NCBI RefSeq assembly: GCF_014647035.1
Contig: NZ_BMOK01000002.1
Coordinates: 124,001-188,000, forward strand
DNA: 64,000 nucleotides
From: Sporolactobacillus putidus
Lineage (GTDB): Bacteria; Bacillota; Bacilli; Bacillales; Sporolactobacillaceae
Reading direction: 5' to 3'
Shown here piece by piece: positions 18,067 to 30,621 of the stretch. The translations under genes were made by a program, and so were the position numbers. Below the pieces are notes generated by a model that worked only from the letters and a program-made list of their open reading frames with translations, searched no databases and was not told the origin of the DNA. The number at the start of each line of letters is the position of its first letter. The first letter of the stretch is position 1.

Positions 18067-19342
18067 ACCGTTTCCTTTCCCGGTCGTCAGAATCCGAAGG
18101 AAATTCCGCCCAATGAAGCACCGTTTCTTCCAAAATCTCGATCCCCTTGACGATTTGAGACAGGTCGGTGTGCTCATCCGGATGATGGCTGATGCCGCCG
18201 ATGGATGGGACAAAAATCATTCCGGCAGGACAGAGTGAAGCCATGTTCATGGTATCGTGCCCGGCGCCGCTTGGCATCTTTATGTAGCTTGCGTTTTGCT
18301 CCCCGCAGGCTTTTTCGAAGGAATCGATAACCTGTGCATGCATACGGACAGGTTCCTCATCACTGAGCATTGTGCACTCTATCTTTAAGTGACGGGCTTG
18401 CTCCAGCCTGTCAATCGTCTCACGCAGATGCTGAACGACTCTGTTTTTCGAAGATCTGGAAATGCTGCGGATGTCTACCTTCAGATTTGTCTCGCCCGGT
18501 ACAACGTTCATCGCTCCGGGTTCAATCTCAATATCGCCAACCGTCGCCACGGTTCCGTACGCCATTTCCTGCCTGGCCGCCCTTTCCAGTTCGAGTGCGA
18601 TTTCAGCAGCCCCGATTAACGCATCGTGACGCTGATTCATCGGGGTTGATCCGGAATGGGCGGCATGTCCCTTGACGCATACAGAAAACCGGGTTGGCGC
18701 GGCAATACCGGTCACCACGCCGATTTCTTTGTTTTGTGCCTCCAGGATCGGTCCCTGTTCAATGTGCATTTCCATGAAAACAGCCAGTGAATGCGGTGAA
18801 CGTTTGGCTTCTTCCGCTCTGTCAAAGTCTAAACCGCGGCGGGCAAAAATCGTTTGTATCGTTTCACCGTGTTTATCCGTTAATTTTGCTATATCTTCTT
18901 TTTTGATCAGACCGGTCATCAGTTTACTTCCAATCTGTGAAAATCCAAAACGTGCGGATTCTTCACAGGCAAAGGAGAAAATGTCAATCGGCCGCTTTGT
19001 CCGAATCTTGCGGTCATTCAGATCGCGCACAATTTCGAGCGCAGCCAATGTGCCGACAACCCCATCGTATTTTCCGCCTTCATATACGGTGTCCAGATGC
19101 GATCCGAGTCCGACGGCAGGCAGATCGGGTTCCTCTCCGGGCCGCCTGGCAATCACATTTCCGGCCGGATCAAACGTTACCGTTAATCCTGATTCCCGGC
19201 AGCAGGCGATGAAATAATCCGTCACCCTTTTCTCTTCTTTACTATAAGCCAGCCGGGTCATCCCTTTATCTGTTTTCCCGAACTGATTGACGTGATCAAA
19301 AGTCTGTTTCAATCGATTCATCTTCACCATTTCTATCGCCAT
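18047..19342 (-). CDS. M20-family N-carbamoyl-amino-acid hydrolase (proposed ureidosuccinase)
   Basis: A 431-residue zinc amidohydrolase of the allantoate amidohydrolase / L-carbamoylase / beta-ureidopropionase type. Metal and catalytic motifs are GSHLDTVYEGGKYDG, CEESARFG, MHIEQGP and SIGGISHHPDEHT. The dimerisation-domain motif GHAAHSGSTPM is present. Family membership alone does not fix the substrate. Next to dihydroorotase-like and PyrD/K-like genes I infer N-carbamoyl-L-aspartate, giving aspartate, CO2 and ammonia. ATG at 19342 or 19330 may be the start; the later one has better ribosome-site spacing. Confidence 0.82.
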   Translation of the reverse strand: MAIEMVKMNRLKQTFDHVNQFGKTDKGMTRLAYSKEEKRVTDYFIACCRESGLTVTFDPAGNVIARRPGEEPDLPAVGLGSHLDTVYEGGKYDGVVGTLAALEIVRDLNDRKIRTKRPIDIFSFACEESARFGFSQIGSKLMTGLIKKEDIAKLTDKHGETIQTIFARRGLDFDRAEEAKRSPHSLAVFMEMHIEQGPILEAQNKEIGVVTGIAAPTRFSVCVKGHAAHSGSTPMNQRHDALIGAAEIALELERAARQEMAYGTVATVGDIEIEPGAMNVVPGETNLKVDIRSISRSSKNRVVQHLRETIDRLEQARHLKIECTMLSDEEPVRMHAQVIDSFEKACGEQNASYIKMPSGAGHDTMNMASLCPAGMIFVPSIGGISHHPDEHTDLSQIVKGIEILEETVLHWAEFPSDSDDRERKRYEKSSF

Positions 19343-19356
19343 CCTTGCTTAATTCC

Positions 19357-20676
19357 CTAAGACAGTTGATTCTCCTTTATTGAAACGCAGCCGATCCCTT
19401 CTCTGATTGATATCTTTGTTCCAAAAGGTTCCGACAGCTTTTTTATGCGTTCGATGATCCGTCTGCCGTCAGAAGAAGAAGCAAGATACGGGCGGCCCTT
19501 GCCTGACCGGGGTTTGTCAAATCCCATATTGATGGGGGTCAACTGAATTTCTTCAACCCGGCCATTCCGTAAGGTCATCGTTGCAATAACAGATTCATAG
19601 ACTTTCGGATTCGCAGCGAGTCCCTTTCTTCCATGATCACTGCGGGCGTCAAATCCATCCGCTGGTGTATTTCCCGAATCCAGGTGATAAATATCATAGA
19701 ACTCCGCCGGCTGTCTTTCTACGGTATCATTTTGGAAAATAAAATCGCCCAAGCTGTAAAATATTGGGCATCCTTTATAAAGTTCTATTCCCCGAAGCAC
19801 GTGCGGTCCATGCCCGATCATCGCCTGTGCTCCCTGATCAATACAGAATCTCGCAAACTGTCTGATAAATTCCGCGGGTTGCTCTTTATCCATACCCTTC
19901 ATTTCATGAGAATGAACGCTGACCAGAACAATGTCTGCCTGGCGTGAAGCTTCCCGGATGGAACGGCCGATCCTCTCGGCGTCTTTGTTATCCATCAAGG
20001 TAGATGTTCCCGGTTTTCCCAAGCGGAATTCTGCTCCTCCGACGTTAAAACTGTCGCTCTTTTTTGACTTAAATCCTTCTGCTAAGTCCAGATTGGCTTT
20101 TGCATCAATGTCCGTTTGCTGATCGATCTGTTTCAAAACATGCATCCACGCATCGGGAACATAATGAATGGCACGATGTCCGAGCGGATTTACCCCCGGT
20201 CTCCCTATAACGTCAGGACGCTGCTCTCCTGCCCGGTGCCAGTTTTCAAATGTCGCGGTGGCGGAAATTAATGCCACCCGACCTTTTTTCGTCTCCAGAT
20301 AGCGCGGCTGACCTGCATCAGAGAGATTATTGCCAATGCCGGCAAATATCCAGTCTTCTTCACTGAGATAATGTATCGTCTGCAGCAAACCATTGTGCGA
20401 CCAATCCAGAGAATGGTTGTTGGCGCAAGCCAGCAGGTTAAAATTCAGCCAGCGCAAGTCTTTCAGGATACTTGGCCGGGAAGCCGCCCAAGTTCCGCCG
20501 CTTGCCGCGGATGGGTAAGCATCAAAGTTATGCACCGTCGTTTCGAAATTTGTGAACCGCACGTCCGCACGCATCAGAAGATCCCGAATCGTTAAGAGAG
20601 ACTCGTCATCTCTGGGTAAGCGCTGAGTAATAAACGAATCCCCCGTAATCGCCATCCGAATCTCATTGTTCATCAT
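19357..20676 (-). CDS. CapA/PgsA-like metallophosphatase-fold protein, apparently cytoplasmic
   Basis: A 439-residue member of the PGA_cap family: MAITGDSF start, NFETTVHN, CANNHSLDW, SVHSHEMKG, GHGPHVLRGIE and YSLGDFIFQ are the metal-site motifs. Classical CapA and PgsA are membrane-anchored and serve poly-gamma-glutamate capsule synthesis. Here there is no signal peptide or membrane segment and no capBCE genes. It stands in the middle of the catabolic operon between the IclR and M20 genes. An enzymatic role in that pathway seems likelier than capsule export, but the reaction is unknown. Confidence 0.8.
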   Translation of the reverse strand: MMNNEIRMAITGDSFITQRLPRDDESLLTIRDLLMRADVRFTNFETTVHNFDAYPSAASGGTWAASRPSILKDLRWLNFNLLACANNHSLDWSHNGLLQTIHYLSEEDWIFAGIGNNLSDAGQPRYLETKKGRVALISATATFENWHRAGEQRPDVIGRPGVNPLGHRAIHYVPDAWMHVLKQIDQQTDIDAKANLDLAEGFKSKKSDSFNVGGAEFRLGKPGTSTLMDNKDAERIGRSIREASRQADIVLVSVHSHEMKGMDKEQPAEFIRQFARFCIDQGAQAMIGHGPHVLRGIELYKGCPIFYSLGDFIFQNDTVERQPAEFYDIYHLDSGNTPADGFDARSDHGRKGLAANPKVYESVIATMTLRNGRVEEIQLTPINMGFDKPRSGKGRPYLASSSDGRRIIERIKKLSEPFGTKISIREGIGCVSIKENQLS

Positions 20677-20698
20677 TGTTCCTCCTTCCCGGAAAAGA

Positions 20699-21478
20699 TC
20701 AGATGACCGAGCTTAGAGAATTCATCGACATCAAATGATCGCTGGCTTCAAGCGATGCTGCGTGCAGGTCCTGAATGAGTGTTTCTTTCCTGGATTCAAT
20801 GTTATGATGCTCACCAACCAGGCTGATGCTTAAAACCGCCTGATTTGCCTTATGAAAAATAGGAACAGACAGCGCAGTAACGCCTAATTCCAGTTCTTGC
20901 TCGCAGAAAGCGATTTGTTTCGGGCGAGCTTCCTGAATTTCTTTATAGATTTCTGATTGGTCCGTTATCGTAAAGTCTGTATATCGTTTTAATGATTCCT
21001 TTTCGAGTAATTGATGAATGATGTCTGGAGACTGATAGGCTAAAATAATTTTGGCGCCTGCTGAACAATGCACCGGCATGCGCTGGCCGACATGAACGAA
21101 AAAACTGTTTCGCACTTCGGAAGGCTGATGTGTATAGGTACAGAAAATCTCGTCTCCCTGAAATCGACAGATAAAAGCATACAATTTCGTTTTTTCTCCG
21201 ATATCATTGCAATACTTTGACAGCAGGCCCATCGGATCCTGCATTTTCAGGAATGTGCTTCCCCATTTCATAGACTTGGGGCCAAGCAGATATTTTTTTG
21301 TCTCGGGATTCTGCATAACCAGTCTGTAAGCAAGCATGTCCTGTAGCATTCGATGAGTCGTTCCCTTGCTGAGCAGTGTCCGTCTGGAAATCTCCGCAAT
21401 ACCGATGCCCGAAGACGGACAGTCGCTGATCACATTCATCAGTTTGACAAAACGATCCATCCATTCGATAGAAAACAC
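20699..21478 (-). CDS. IclR-family transcriptional regulator
   Basis: A 259-residue regulator. The N-terminal winged helix (IGIAEISRRTLLSKGTTHRMLQDML, residues about 25-50) precedes the IclR effector domain (VHVGQRMPVHCSAGAKIILAY, and QELELGVTALSVPIF near the C-terminus). It is the second gene of the operon, and the palindrome at 22811-22833 before the MFS gene is its likely operator. The ligand is unknown; orotate or dihydroorotate is my guess. Confidence 0.88.
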   Translation of the reverse strand: MFSIEWMDRFVKLMNVISDCPSSGIGIAEISRRTLLSKGTTHRMLQDMLAYRLVMQNPETKKYLLGPKSMKWGSTFLKMQDPMGLLSKYCNDIGEKTKLYAFICRFQGDEIFCTYTHQPSEVRNSFFVHVGQRMPVHCSAGAKIILAYQSPDIIHQLLEKESLKRYTDFTITDQSEIYKEIQEARPKQIAFCEQELELGVTALSVPIFHKANQAVLSISLVGEHHNIESRKETLIQDLHAASLEASDHLMSMNSLSSVI

Positions 21479-21513
21479 TCCCTATCCAATAATCTTTTCA
21501 ATTGCTGTTAAAC

Positions 21514-22758
21514 TCAGGCCAGTTCTTTTCCCTTTGTCTCCGGTACGAGAAAGAGCATCGATGCGGCAGCCAAACCGTATATGAGGGAAAGAAATCCAAG
21601 TACAACACTCAGAGAGCTATTCAGTGCAAAAACGCCGATGATTAATGGGGCAAATCCGCCTACAAACCGTCCCGTATTAAAAATAATATTTTCGGCAGTT
21701 GATCTTGCCTCCGTACGATAATGTTCAGCAAGCAGCGCGCCATATCCGCCCATCATTCCGTTAACAAAGAAGCCGAGAACCGAACCCAAAATAACGAGTA
21801 AAGTCGGATTTGAAATTTGGAAATAAATCCAGATGATCAATGCGGCGCAGATCTGAAAAGTAATATACGTTGGTTTTCGTCCCCAGCGGTCGGCAAGCCA
21901 GCCAAACAAAATGATGCCGACGACCATGCCTATGATTGTTGAGATCGTCCAATATGTGGTGCCGCTGATCGTATAATTGTGCTGTTTTGCCAGCATCGTC
22001 GGCATCCATGACATTATGCCGTAATAGCCAAAATTCTGTACACTGCAAATCACAATTAAGCCCAGCGTCGTTGCTGTTATTTTTGGAGAATGGAAAAGTT
22101 CGGAAATGGAAATTTTGTTCTTTTTTTCTTTTTTAATCGTCTTCCACATTTCCGGTTCTTCAAGGTGTCTTCTTGACCACCAAGCTAAAATTGCCGGAAT
22201 CACACCAACCAGGAATACTCCTCGCCAGCCAAAATGCGGAGCGATCAATGCAGCAGTCAGCGTGGCTAAAACCGTTCCAACCTGGTACCCAACCGCCACA
22301 TATGAAGTCGCGCGTGTCCGGTATTTTTTCGGCCAGGATTCAGTAACAAGCGTCATACCAATCCCGAATTCTCCACCGAGGCCAAGCCCGGACAGGAATC
22401 TGAAAACATTAAACGTTGAAAGATTCGGTGCGAATGCGCACAATCCTGTAAATAATGAAAAAATTAAAATAGTCCATGTAAAGACACGAACACGCCCATA
22501 TACATCAGCCATCACGCCGAATATGTATCCGCCAAGAACAACCCCCAGCAGAGTGATCGTAGAGATACTTCCCGCCTGAGCCGAATTAATTCCAAAATAG
22601 GCAATAATTAATGGCAATACAAATGCAAGCATCATCATATCCAGTCCATCCATTGCATAGCCAATGGAAGCAGCCCAAACCGTTTGATGTTGGTATTTGC
22701 CGATTTTTACATTTTCTTGGCTCAAGTTAATCTTTGACTCTGCACCCAGTTCTGACAT
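21514..22758 (-). CDS. MFS transporter, aromatic/organic acid:proton symporter type
   Basis: A 414-residue major facilitator protein with about 12 membrane helices. The loop motif GVMADVYGRVRVF lies between helices 2 and 3, and the related GWLADRWGRKP lies between helices 8 and 9. The early DGLDMMMLAFVLP segment is typical of the sialate/aromatic-acid symporter branch. It is first in the operon and presumably brings in the substrate; orotate is inferred from the enzymes downstream. An AGAAGGG ribosome site stands about eleven bases upstream. Confidence 0.87.
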   Translation of the reverse strand: MSELGAESKINLSQENVKIGKYQHQTVWAASIGYAMDGLDMMMLAFVLPLIIAYFGINSAQAGSISTITLLGVVLGGYIFGVMADVYGRVRVFTWTILIFSLFTGLCAFAPNLSTFNVFRFLSGLGLGGEFGIGMTLVTESWPKKYRTRATSYVAVGYQVGTVLATLTAALIAPHFGWRGVFLVGVIPAILAWWSRRHLEEPEMWKTIKKEKKNKISISELFHSPKITATTLGLIVICSVQNFGYYGIMSWMPTMLAKQHNYTISGTTYWTISTIIGMVVGIILFGWLADRWGRKPTYITFQICAALIIWIYFQISNPTLLVILGSVLGFFVNGMMGGYGALLAEHYRTEARSTAENIIFNTGRFVGGFAPLIIGVFALNSSLSVVLGFLSLIYGLAAASMLFLVPETKGKELA

Positions 22759-22810
22759 TTGCTAATCTGCCCTTCTTTTTGTAATTTGTGTTTTAAAACA
22801 AATTCGCCCA

Positions 22811-22833
22811 ATCGTTCCGTTGGTCGGAACGAT
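22811..22833. promoter_or_regulatory. Palindromic operator candidate for the IclR regulator
   Basis: Perfect 9-bp arms, ATCGTTCCG and CGGAACGAT, around TTGGT, 53 bases before the MFS start. GTTCC-type dyads of this size are common for IclR-family operators. A further 12-bp perfect palindrome, GTTAAATTTAAC, lies upstream at 22863-22874. Confidence 0.55.
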
Positions 22834-23056
22834 GTTCCATTTTTAAAATTGAAAAAGCCTCCCCGTTAAATTTAACAAATTAATTATATAACTTGATTTT
22901 TTAAACTCGCATCATTTATGTCAGATTATCTAACATAGTTTTTTATTGGAAATATCCCGCATTCTTTATTATTCAACAACCAATAGGGACAGCCGTGGAA
23001 CATCATAATGACTGTGTCCTAAAAACAATGGATTAAAAATCCTCCCTTTTCAAAAG

Positions 23057-23180
23057 TTGCTCCGAATCCGCGTAAAATTCATCCAAATTTGGAAAGTTGC
23101 TCCTAATCCGGACGAAGTTGCTCCGAAACATGTAAAAGTTAATCCTAAACCATAAAATGTTGCTCCAAAAAGAGCGAAAT
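23057..23180. repeat. Six-unit 21-bp degenerate array with GTTGCTCC core
   Basis: Core positions 23057, 23078, 23097, 23118, 23139 and 23160 are spaced 21, 19, 21, 21 and 21 bases. The cores read TTGCTCC, TTCATCC, TTGCTCC, TTGCTCC, TTAATCC and TTGCTCC, each preceded by an A-rich tract. It lies between pyrE and the MFS gene and is unrelated in sequence to the other arrays. Function unknown. Confidence 0.7.
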
Positions 23181-23207
23181 TTTCGATAGTTCATTAATTC
23201 CCCTACT

Positions 23208-23236
23208 ATAAAAAAACCATCCTTGAAGGACGGTTC
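23208..23236 (-). terminator. Terminator of the pyr operon after pyrE
   Basis: Hairpin AACCGTCCTT/AAGGATGGTT on the minus strand followed by seven T. Confidence 0.8.
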
Positions 23237-23259
23237 ATTTTTGGATGCATTATAAATGA

Positions 23260-23885
23260 TTACAGTTTTAAGGTTCTCCAGCTTTCTGAAGTAGGATCCG
23301 CATACCAGTTCTTTAATTGCTGAAGCTGGGCGTTGCTAATTACTCCTTGGGCAACTGCGAGATGAATCAGCGTTTCAAAATCTGTTAATGTCTTCAGCTT
23401 CGTATTCGCCTCGCTGAAATTCTTGTCTGCCTGCGGAAGCTGATATGTAAATATAGCCGCGACACCAAGCACATCGGCTTTTGCTTCTTCAAGTGCATGA
23501 ACCGCAGTCAGTACACTGCCGCCTGTCGAAATCAAATCATCAATCACAACAACTTTCTGTCCGGGCTTGATGATGCCTTCAATCTGTTTTTTTCGGCCGT
23601 GTGATTTTGCGGATGAACGAACGTAGGCCATCGGCAGATTCATCGCTTCAGCAATCAACGCAGCATGCGGAATTCCGGCAGTTGCAGTGCCTGCAATCAC
23701 TTCTGCATCCGGATAGTCGGTTTTGACTAATTGTACGAACGCTTTGATGACGTCGGCCCGGATAGCCGGATACGCCAAAATGATCCGATTATCACAGTAA
23801 ACCGGTGAATGAATGCCGGATGCCCACGTGAACGGATCATCAGGATTCAGAACAACCGCGTTAATTTTTAAAAGATGCTCGGCAA

Positions 23886-23904
<19 letters not shown>
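23260..23904 (-). CDS. pyrE: Orotate phosphoribosyltransferase
   Basis: Joins orotate to PRPP to give OMP. The 214-residue protein has [14 protein letters not shown] and the PRPP loop [16 protein letters not shown] at 23904 ([12 protein letters not shown]) overlaps the end of pyrF by 19 bases. It is the last gene of the UMP operon. Confidence 0.96.
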
Positions 23905-26285
<2,381 letters not shown>

Positions 26286-26289
<4 letters not shown>

Positions 26290-29200
26290 TGAATCACACC
26301 CGCTTCGTTCGCTGATTGTCTTTTTTGCCGGCCATCCAATGACCGATCATCCATCTGCGGCATGCATTCTGTACGGAATGCGAGCGACTCAAGTACGGTC
26401 AGCAAAGCCTCCGTTGTATCAAGCGAAGTCAGACAGACAACACCGTTCTCGACCGACTCTCTGCGGATCCGGAAGCCGTCTCTTGCCGGTCGCTGTCCTT
26501 TAGTCAGCGTATTAACCACAAACTGGGCGCCTCCATGTCTGATCACGTCAAGGAGGTTCGGCGCCTCTCCGCCGATTTTATTGACCACGGTCACAGGCAA
26601 ATGACGATCGGCAATCAATTGCGCAGTTCCTTCGGTAGCCAGGATATTATAGCCAATATCATAGAAACGCTTGACGAGTGCCAGTGCCTCCTCTTTATCC
26701 TTGTCGGCGATTGTGAACAGTACTGATCCATGGGACGGTATGGTCATCCCGCCGGCAAGAAGCCCTTTATACAAGGCCTTCTCAAGCGTCACATCCTGCC
26801 CCATAACTTCACCGGTCGATTTCATTTCCGGTCCGAGCGTCACATCAACCCGGCGCAGTTTAGCGAAGGAGAAAACCGGCACTTTGACGAAGACACCCTT
26901 CTCCGGTTCCGGATGAATGCCTGTTCCATAACCAAGTCTATTCAATGTCTCGCCGAGAATAAGCTGTGTGGCGACATTGGCCATCGGAACGCCTGTAATT
27001 TTGCTCAGGAAAGGCACCGTCCGGCTCGCCCGCGGATTAACCTCGATGACATACACATGGTCACGGTGAATCACAAACTGGATATTCAGCAGCCCGATCA
27101 CGCCAAGACCTCTGGCTATTTTAATCGCCGTATCGACAATCTGGTCTTTAATTTCTTGACTCAGTGTCTGTGTCGGATAAACAGCAATCGAATCGCCGGA
27201 GTGGACACCGGCCCGTTCAATGTGCTCCATAATCCCCGGAATGTAAACGTCCTTCCCATCTGACAGGGCGTCCAGTTCAATTTCAGTCCCGACCAGATAT
27301 CTGTCGATCAGAACCGGATGCTCCGGATTGATGCGCACCGCGTTGTTCATATAATGGACCAGATCTTTTTCATGATAGACAATTTCCATGGCGCGTCCGC
27401 CAAGTACATAGGACGGGCGAACGAGGACGGGATAACCTAATTTTCCCGCTATCTTTAGAGCTTCTTCCGTTGAAAAAGCGGTGTCACCTTCCGGCCTGTC
27501 GACATCCAGTTTCAGAAGTAGCTGCTCAAAACGGTCGCGGTCTTCCGCCTGATCCATGGCGTCAAGCGATGTTCCGAGAATCCGAACCCCGTTCGCGGCA
27601 AGACCGGCTGCAAGATTAATCGCCGTCTGTCCGCCGAACTGAACAACGACTCCCTTCGGTTTCTCCAGATCAATCACGTGCATCACATCTTCAAGAGTCA
27701 GCGGTTCGACATACAGTTTATCCGAAACGCTGAAGTCGGTCGACACGGTTTCCGGATTGTTGTTAATCATAATGGCCTCATAGCCTTGCCGTTTTATGGC
27801 CCAAACAGCATGAACGGTCGCATAATCAAATTCGACGCCCTGGCCGATCCGGATCGGACCGGAACCCAGCACGACGACGCTCTCCCGATCTGAAACTTCA
27901 GATTCGTTTTCCGCTTCGTAGGTACTGTAGAAATAGGGTGTCTCCGATTCAAATTCACCGGCACACGTATCGACCATCTTATAAACGGGACGTATACCCT
28001 GGGATTTGCGCCATTCGGAAACGGCTGCTTCCGTCATGTTCCAGCAATCGGCAATTTTTGCATCGGAAAAACCGTGCCTTTTTGCTTCAAAAAGGGCGGC
28101 TTTATCTTGGCGACGCGCCTTCAGAAGATCTTCTATTGCGACAATATGGGCAATCTTTTCCAGGAAAAAGCGATTGATTTTTGTAATTTCCCAGAGCCTG
28201 TCAAGTGTCGATCCCCGTCTCAGCGCCTCAGCAATGAAGAAAAGTCTTCGATCGTCTGTTTTTCCGATGTTCTCGTAGAGATCAACAAGCGTCATGTCTG
28301 CCGCTTCTTTCAGTTCGAGGTGCATACTGCCGTTTTCGAGCGACCGGACGGCTTTCAGGATCGACTCTTCAAACGTTCTGCCAATAGCCAGCACTTCGCC
28401 TGTCGCCTTCATTTGAGTGCCCAATGTGCGCTTGGCGTCATCGAACTTGTCAAACGGCCAGCGCGGAATCTTGGTCACCACATAGTCGAGTGTCGGTTCA
28501 AAGCTTGCGTAGGTCGTTCCAGTGACCGCATTTTTTATTTCATCGAGATGATAGCCGACCGCGATTTTCGCGGCAACTTTGGCAATCGGATAGCCTGTCG
28601 CTTTTGAAGCAAGCGCGGAGGATCGGCTGACACGCGGATTGACTTCGATAATGTAATATTGGTCGCTGTTCGGATCGAGCGCGAGCTGCACGTTGCAGCC
28701 GCCTTCGATTTTCAGGGCGCGGACAATCCTGAGCGACACGCTGCGCAGGCGCTGAAGGTCACGGTCGCTCAGCGTCTGGCATGGCGCGGTAACAATGGAG
28801 TCGCCGGTGTGTATACCGACCGGATCGATATTCTCCATGTGGCAGACGGAAATGGCGCCGTCGTTTCCATCCCGCATGACCTCGAACTCGATTTCTTTGA
28901 ACCCGGCGATACTCTTCTCAATCAGTACCTGGTGAACCGGGCTCAGCTTGAGTCCATTCTCCGTGATCGTGTCGAATTCCTCTTCAGTAGTGGCAATCCC
29001 ACCGCCGGTACCGCCCAATGTAAAAGCGGGACGGATAATAACCGGGAGATGAATTTTCCGGACAAATTCGCGTGCCTCATCCAGATTGGTTACTGTTTCA
29101 CTCGGTGGAACCGGCTCGCCGAGTTCAATCATCAATTCCCTGAATTTTTCACGGTCCTCTGCTCTCTCAATGCTCTCGAGATTCGTTCCGAGAAACTGAA

Positions 29201-29537
29201 CATTCAGCTCATCGAGAATGCCGGACTGATGAAGCTGGACGGCCAGGTTGAGCCCGGTCTGTCCGCCCAGAGTGGCAAGCAGGCCGTCCGGATGTTCCTT
29301 TCGGATGATCTTGCTGACAAATTCCACGTTCAGCGGCTCGATATAGACCCGATCGGCAATATCCGTATCCGTCATGATTGTCGCCGGATTGGAATTGACG
29401 AGCACGACCTCGAATCCTTCTTCTCTGAGAGACTGGCAGGCCTGGGTGCCTGAATAATCAAATTCGGCTGCCTGACCGATGATGATCGGTCCGGAACCGA
29501 TCACCAGGATTTTATGAATATCTGTTCGCTTAGGCAA
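26286..29537 (-). CDS. carB: Carbamoyl-phosphate synthase large subunit
   Basis: Makes carbamoyl phosphate from bicarbonate, ammonia and two ATP. The 1083-residue protein has two homologous ATP-grasp halves, each beginning with an IGSGPI/LGSGPI loop followed by EFDY, and a C-terminal regulatory domain of about 140 residues. I prefer the TTG at 29537: it reads LPKRTDIHK, where homology begins, and has a good GAAGGTG site about eight bases upstream. The earlier ATG at 29564 lies deep in carA and has no visible site. It belongs to the pyrimidine-controlled operon (pyrAB in B. subtilis). Confidence 0.95.
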
Positions 29538-30621
29538 GCCGGACACCTTCTTTCTTATATTCATTGACCATTTTCAGAAAATCGTCAAAAAGTCCCTGAC
29601 TGTCATCCGGTCCCGGCGATGCTTCAGGGTGAAACTGAACGCTGAACGCAGGGTACCGCTTATGCCTTAACCCTTCAATCGTTCCATCGTTGATCGCAAG
29701 ATGGGTGATTTCAAGCTCGGTGTCTTTCAAGGATTCTTCCTCAACCGTAAACCCGTGGTTCTGCGAAGTGATCATGAATTTTCCCGTGTGCAGATCCCGG
29801 ACCGGATGATTGACCCCGCGGTGACCGAATCGCATTTTCACTGTATTTGCACCTGAGGCCAGCGCGAATAATTGATGGCCGAGGCACACACCGAAAAGCG
29901 GGATCTTGCCAAGAATCTCTCCGACCATCCGGACCGCTTCAGGAACATCTTTCGGGTCGCCCGGACCGTTGCTGAGCAGAATGCCGTCCGGATGAAGCTT
30001 CAGAATATCACTCGCGGTTGTCCGGTAAGGAACAATGACGACATCGCAGCCGCGCCTGATACACTCGCGAAGAATGCCCTGCTTTGCCCCGAAATCGACA
30101 AGGACGATGCGCGGACCTGAACCAGGGGTCACATAGGCTGAATTCGTCGAAACATGGCTGATCTGATCGGTTGGCAGCGGCCAGTTTCTGAGTTCTTCTG
30201 CTACTTTTGCCGCTTCTGCTTCCGCCGAAACAATCCTCCCTCTTAAAGTTCCGTGCTCTCTTATGATCTTCGTCAGCCTGCGTGTGTCAATTCCTTCGAT
30301 CGCCGGAACTCCGTACTCGGCAAGCCAGTCGCTCAGTGTTTTATCTTTCTGCCAGTGCGAAGGTGTCTTGGATACTTCCTTGACGATCAGTCCGGAAATT
30401 CTCGGCCGCCCTGATTCATTATCGGAACGGTTGATTCCGTAATTTCCGATCAGCGGATAAGTCAGTGTCACGATCTGTCCATAATAAGAGGGGTCGGTCA
30501 GAACCTCCTGATAACCCGTCATCCCTGTATTAAAAACGACTTCCCCATTAATTTCCGAATCGCTGCCAAATCCTTCTCCAATAAAACTTTCCCCGTTTTC
30601 CAGAACAAGCTGCCTTTTCAA
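29530..30621 (-). CDS. carA: Carbamoyl-phosphate synthase small (glutaminase) subunit
   Basis: Hydrolyses glutamine and feeds ammonia to CarB. The 363-residue protein has the CarA N-domain ([17 protein letters not shown]) and a class I amidotransferase domain with the nucleophile in GVCLGHQ and the FHPEASPGP His/Glu motif. It overlaps pyrC by four bases. It corresponds to pyrAA of the B. subtilis operon. Confidence 0.96.
   Translation of the reverse strand: MKRQLVLENGESFIGEGFGSDSEINGEVVFNTGMTGYQEVLTDPSYYGQIVTLTYPLIGNYGINRSDNESGRPRISGLIVKEVSKTPSHWQKDKTLSDWLAEYGVPAIEGIDTRRLTKIIREHGTLRGRIVSAEAEAAKVAEELRNWPLPTDQISHVSTNSAYVTPGSGPRIVLVDFGAKQGILRECIRRGCDVVIVPYRTTASDILKLHPDGILLSNGPGDPKDVPEAVRMVGEILGKIPLFGVCLGHQLFALASGANTVKMRFGHRGVNHPVRDLHTGKFMITSQNHGFTVEEESLKDTELEITHLAINDGTIEGLRHKRYPAFSVQFHPEASPGPDDSQGLFDDFLKMVNEYKKEGVRLA

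Noticed and set aside
14960..19342. Allantoin or hydantoin degradation, the label these gene families would often receive
   Set aside because: The cyclic amidohydrolase has dihydroorotase carboxylate-binding residues and is linked to PyrD/PyrK-like genes; no ureidoglycolate or purine genes are present. Kept as the main alternative.
28659..29453. Long plus-strand frame of 264 codons inside carB
   Set aside because: Antisense shadow of a conserved, GC-rich gene; no ribosome site and no recognisable motifs.
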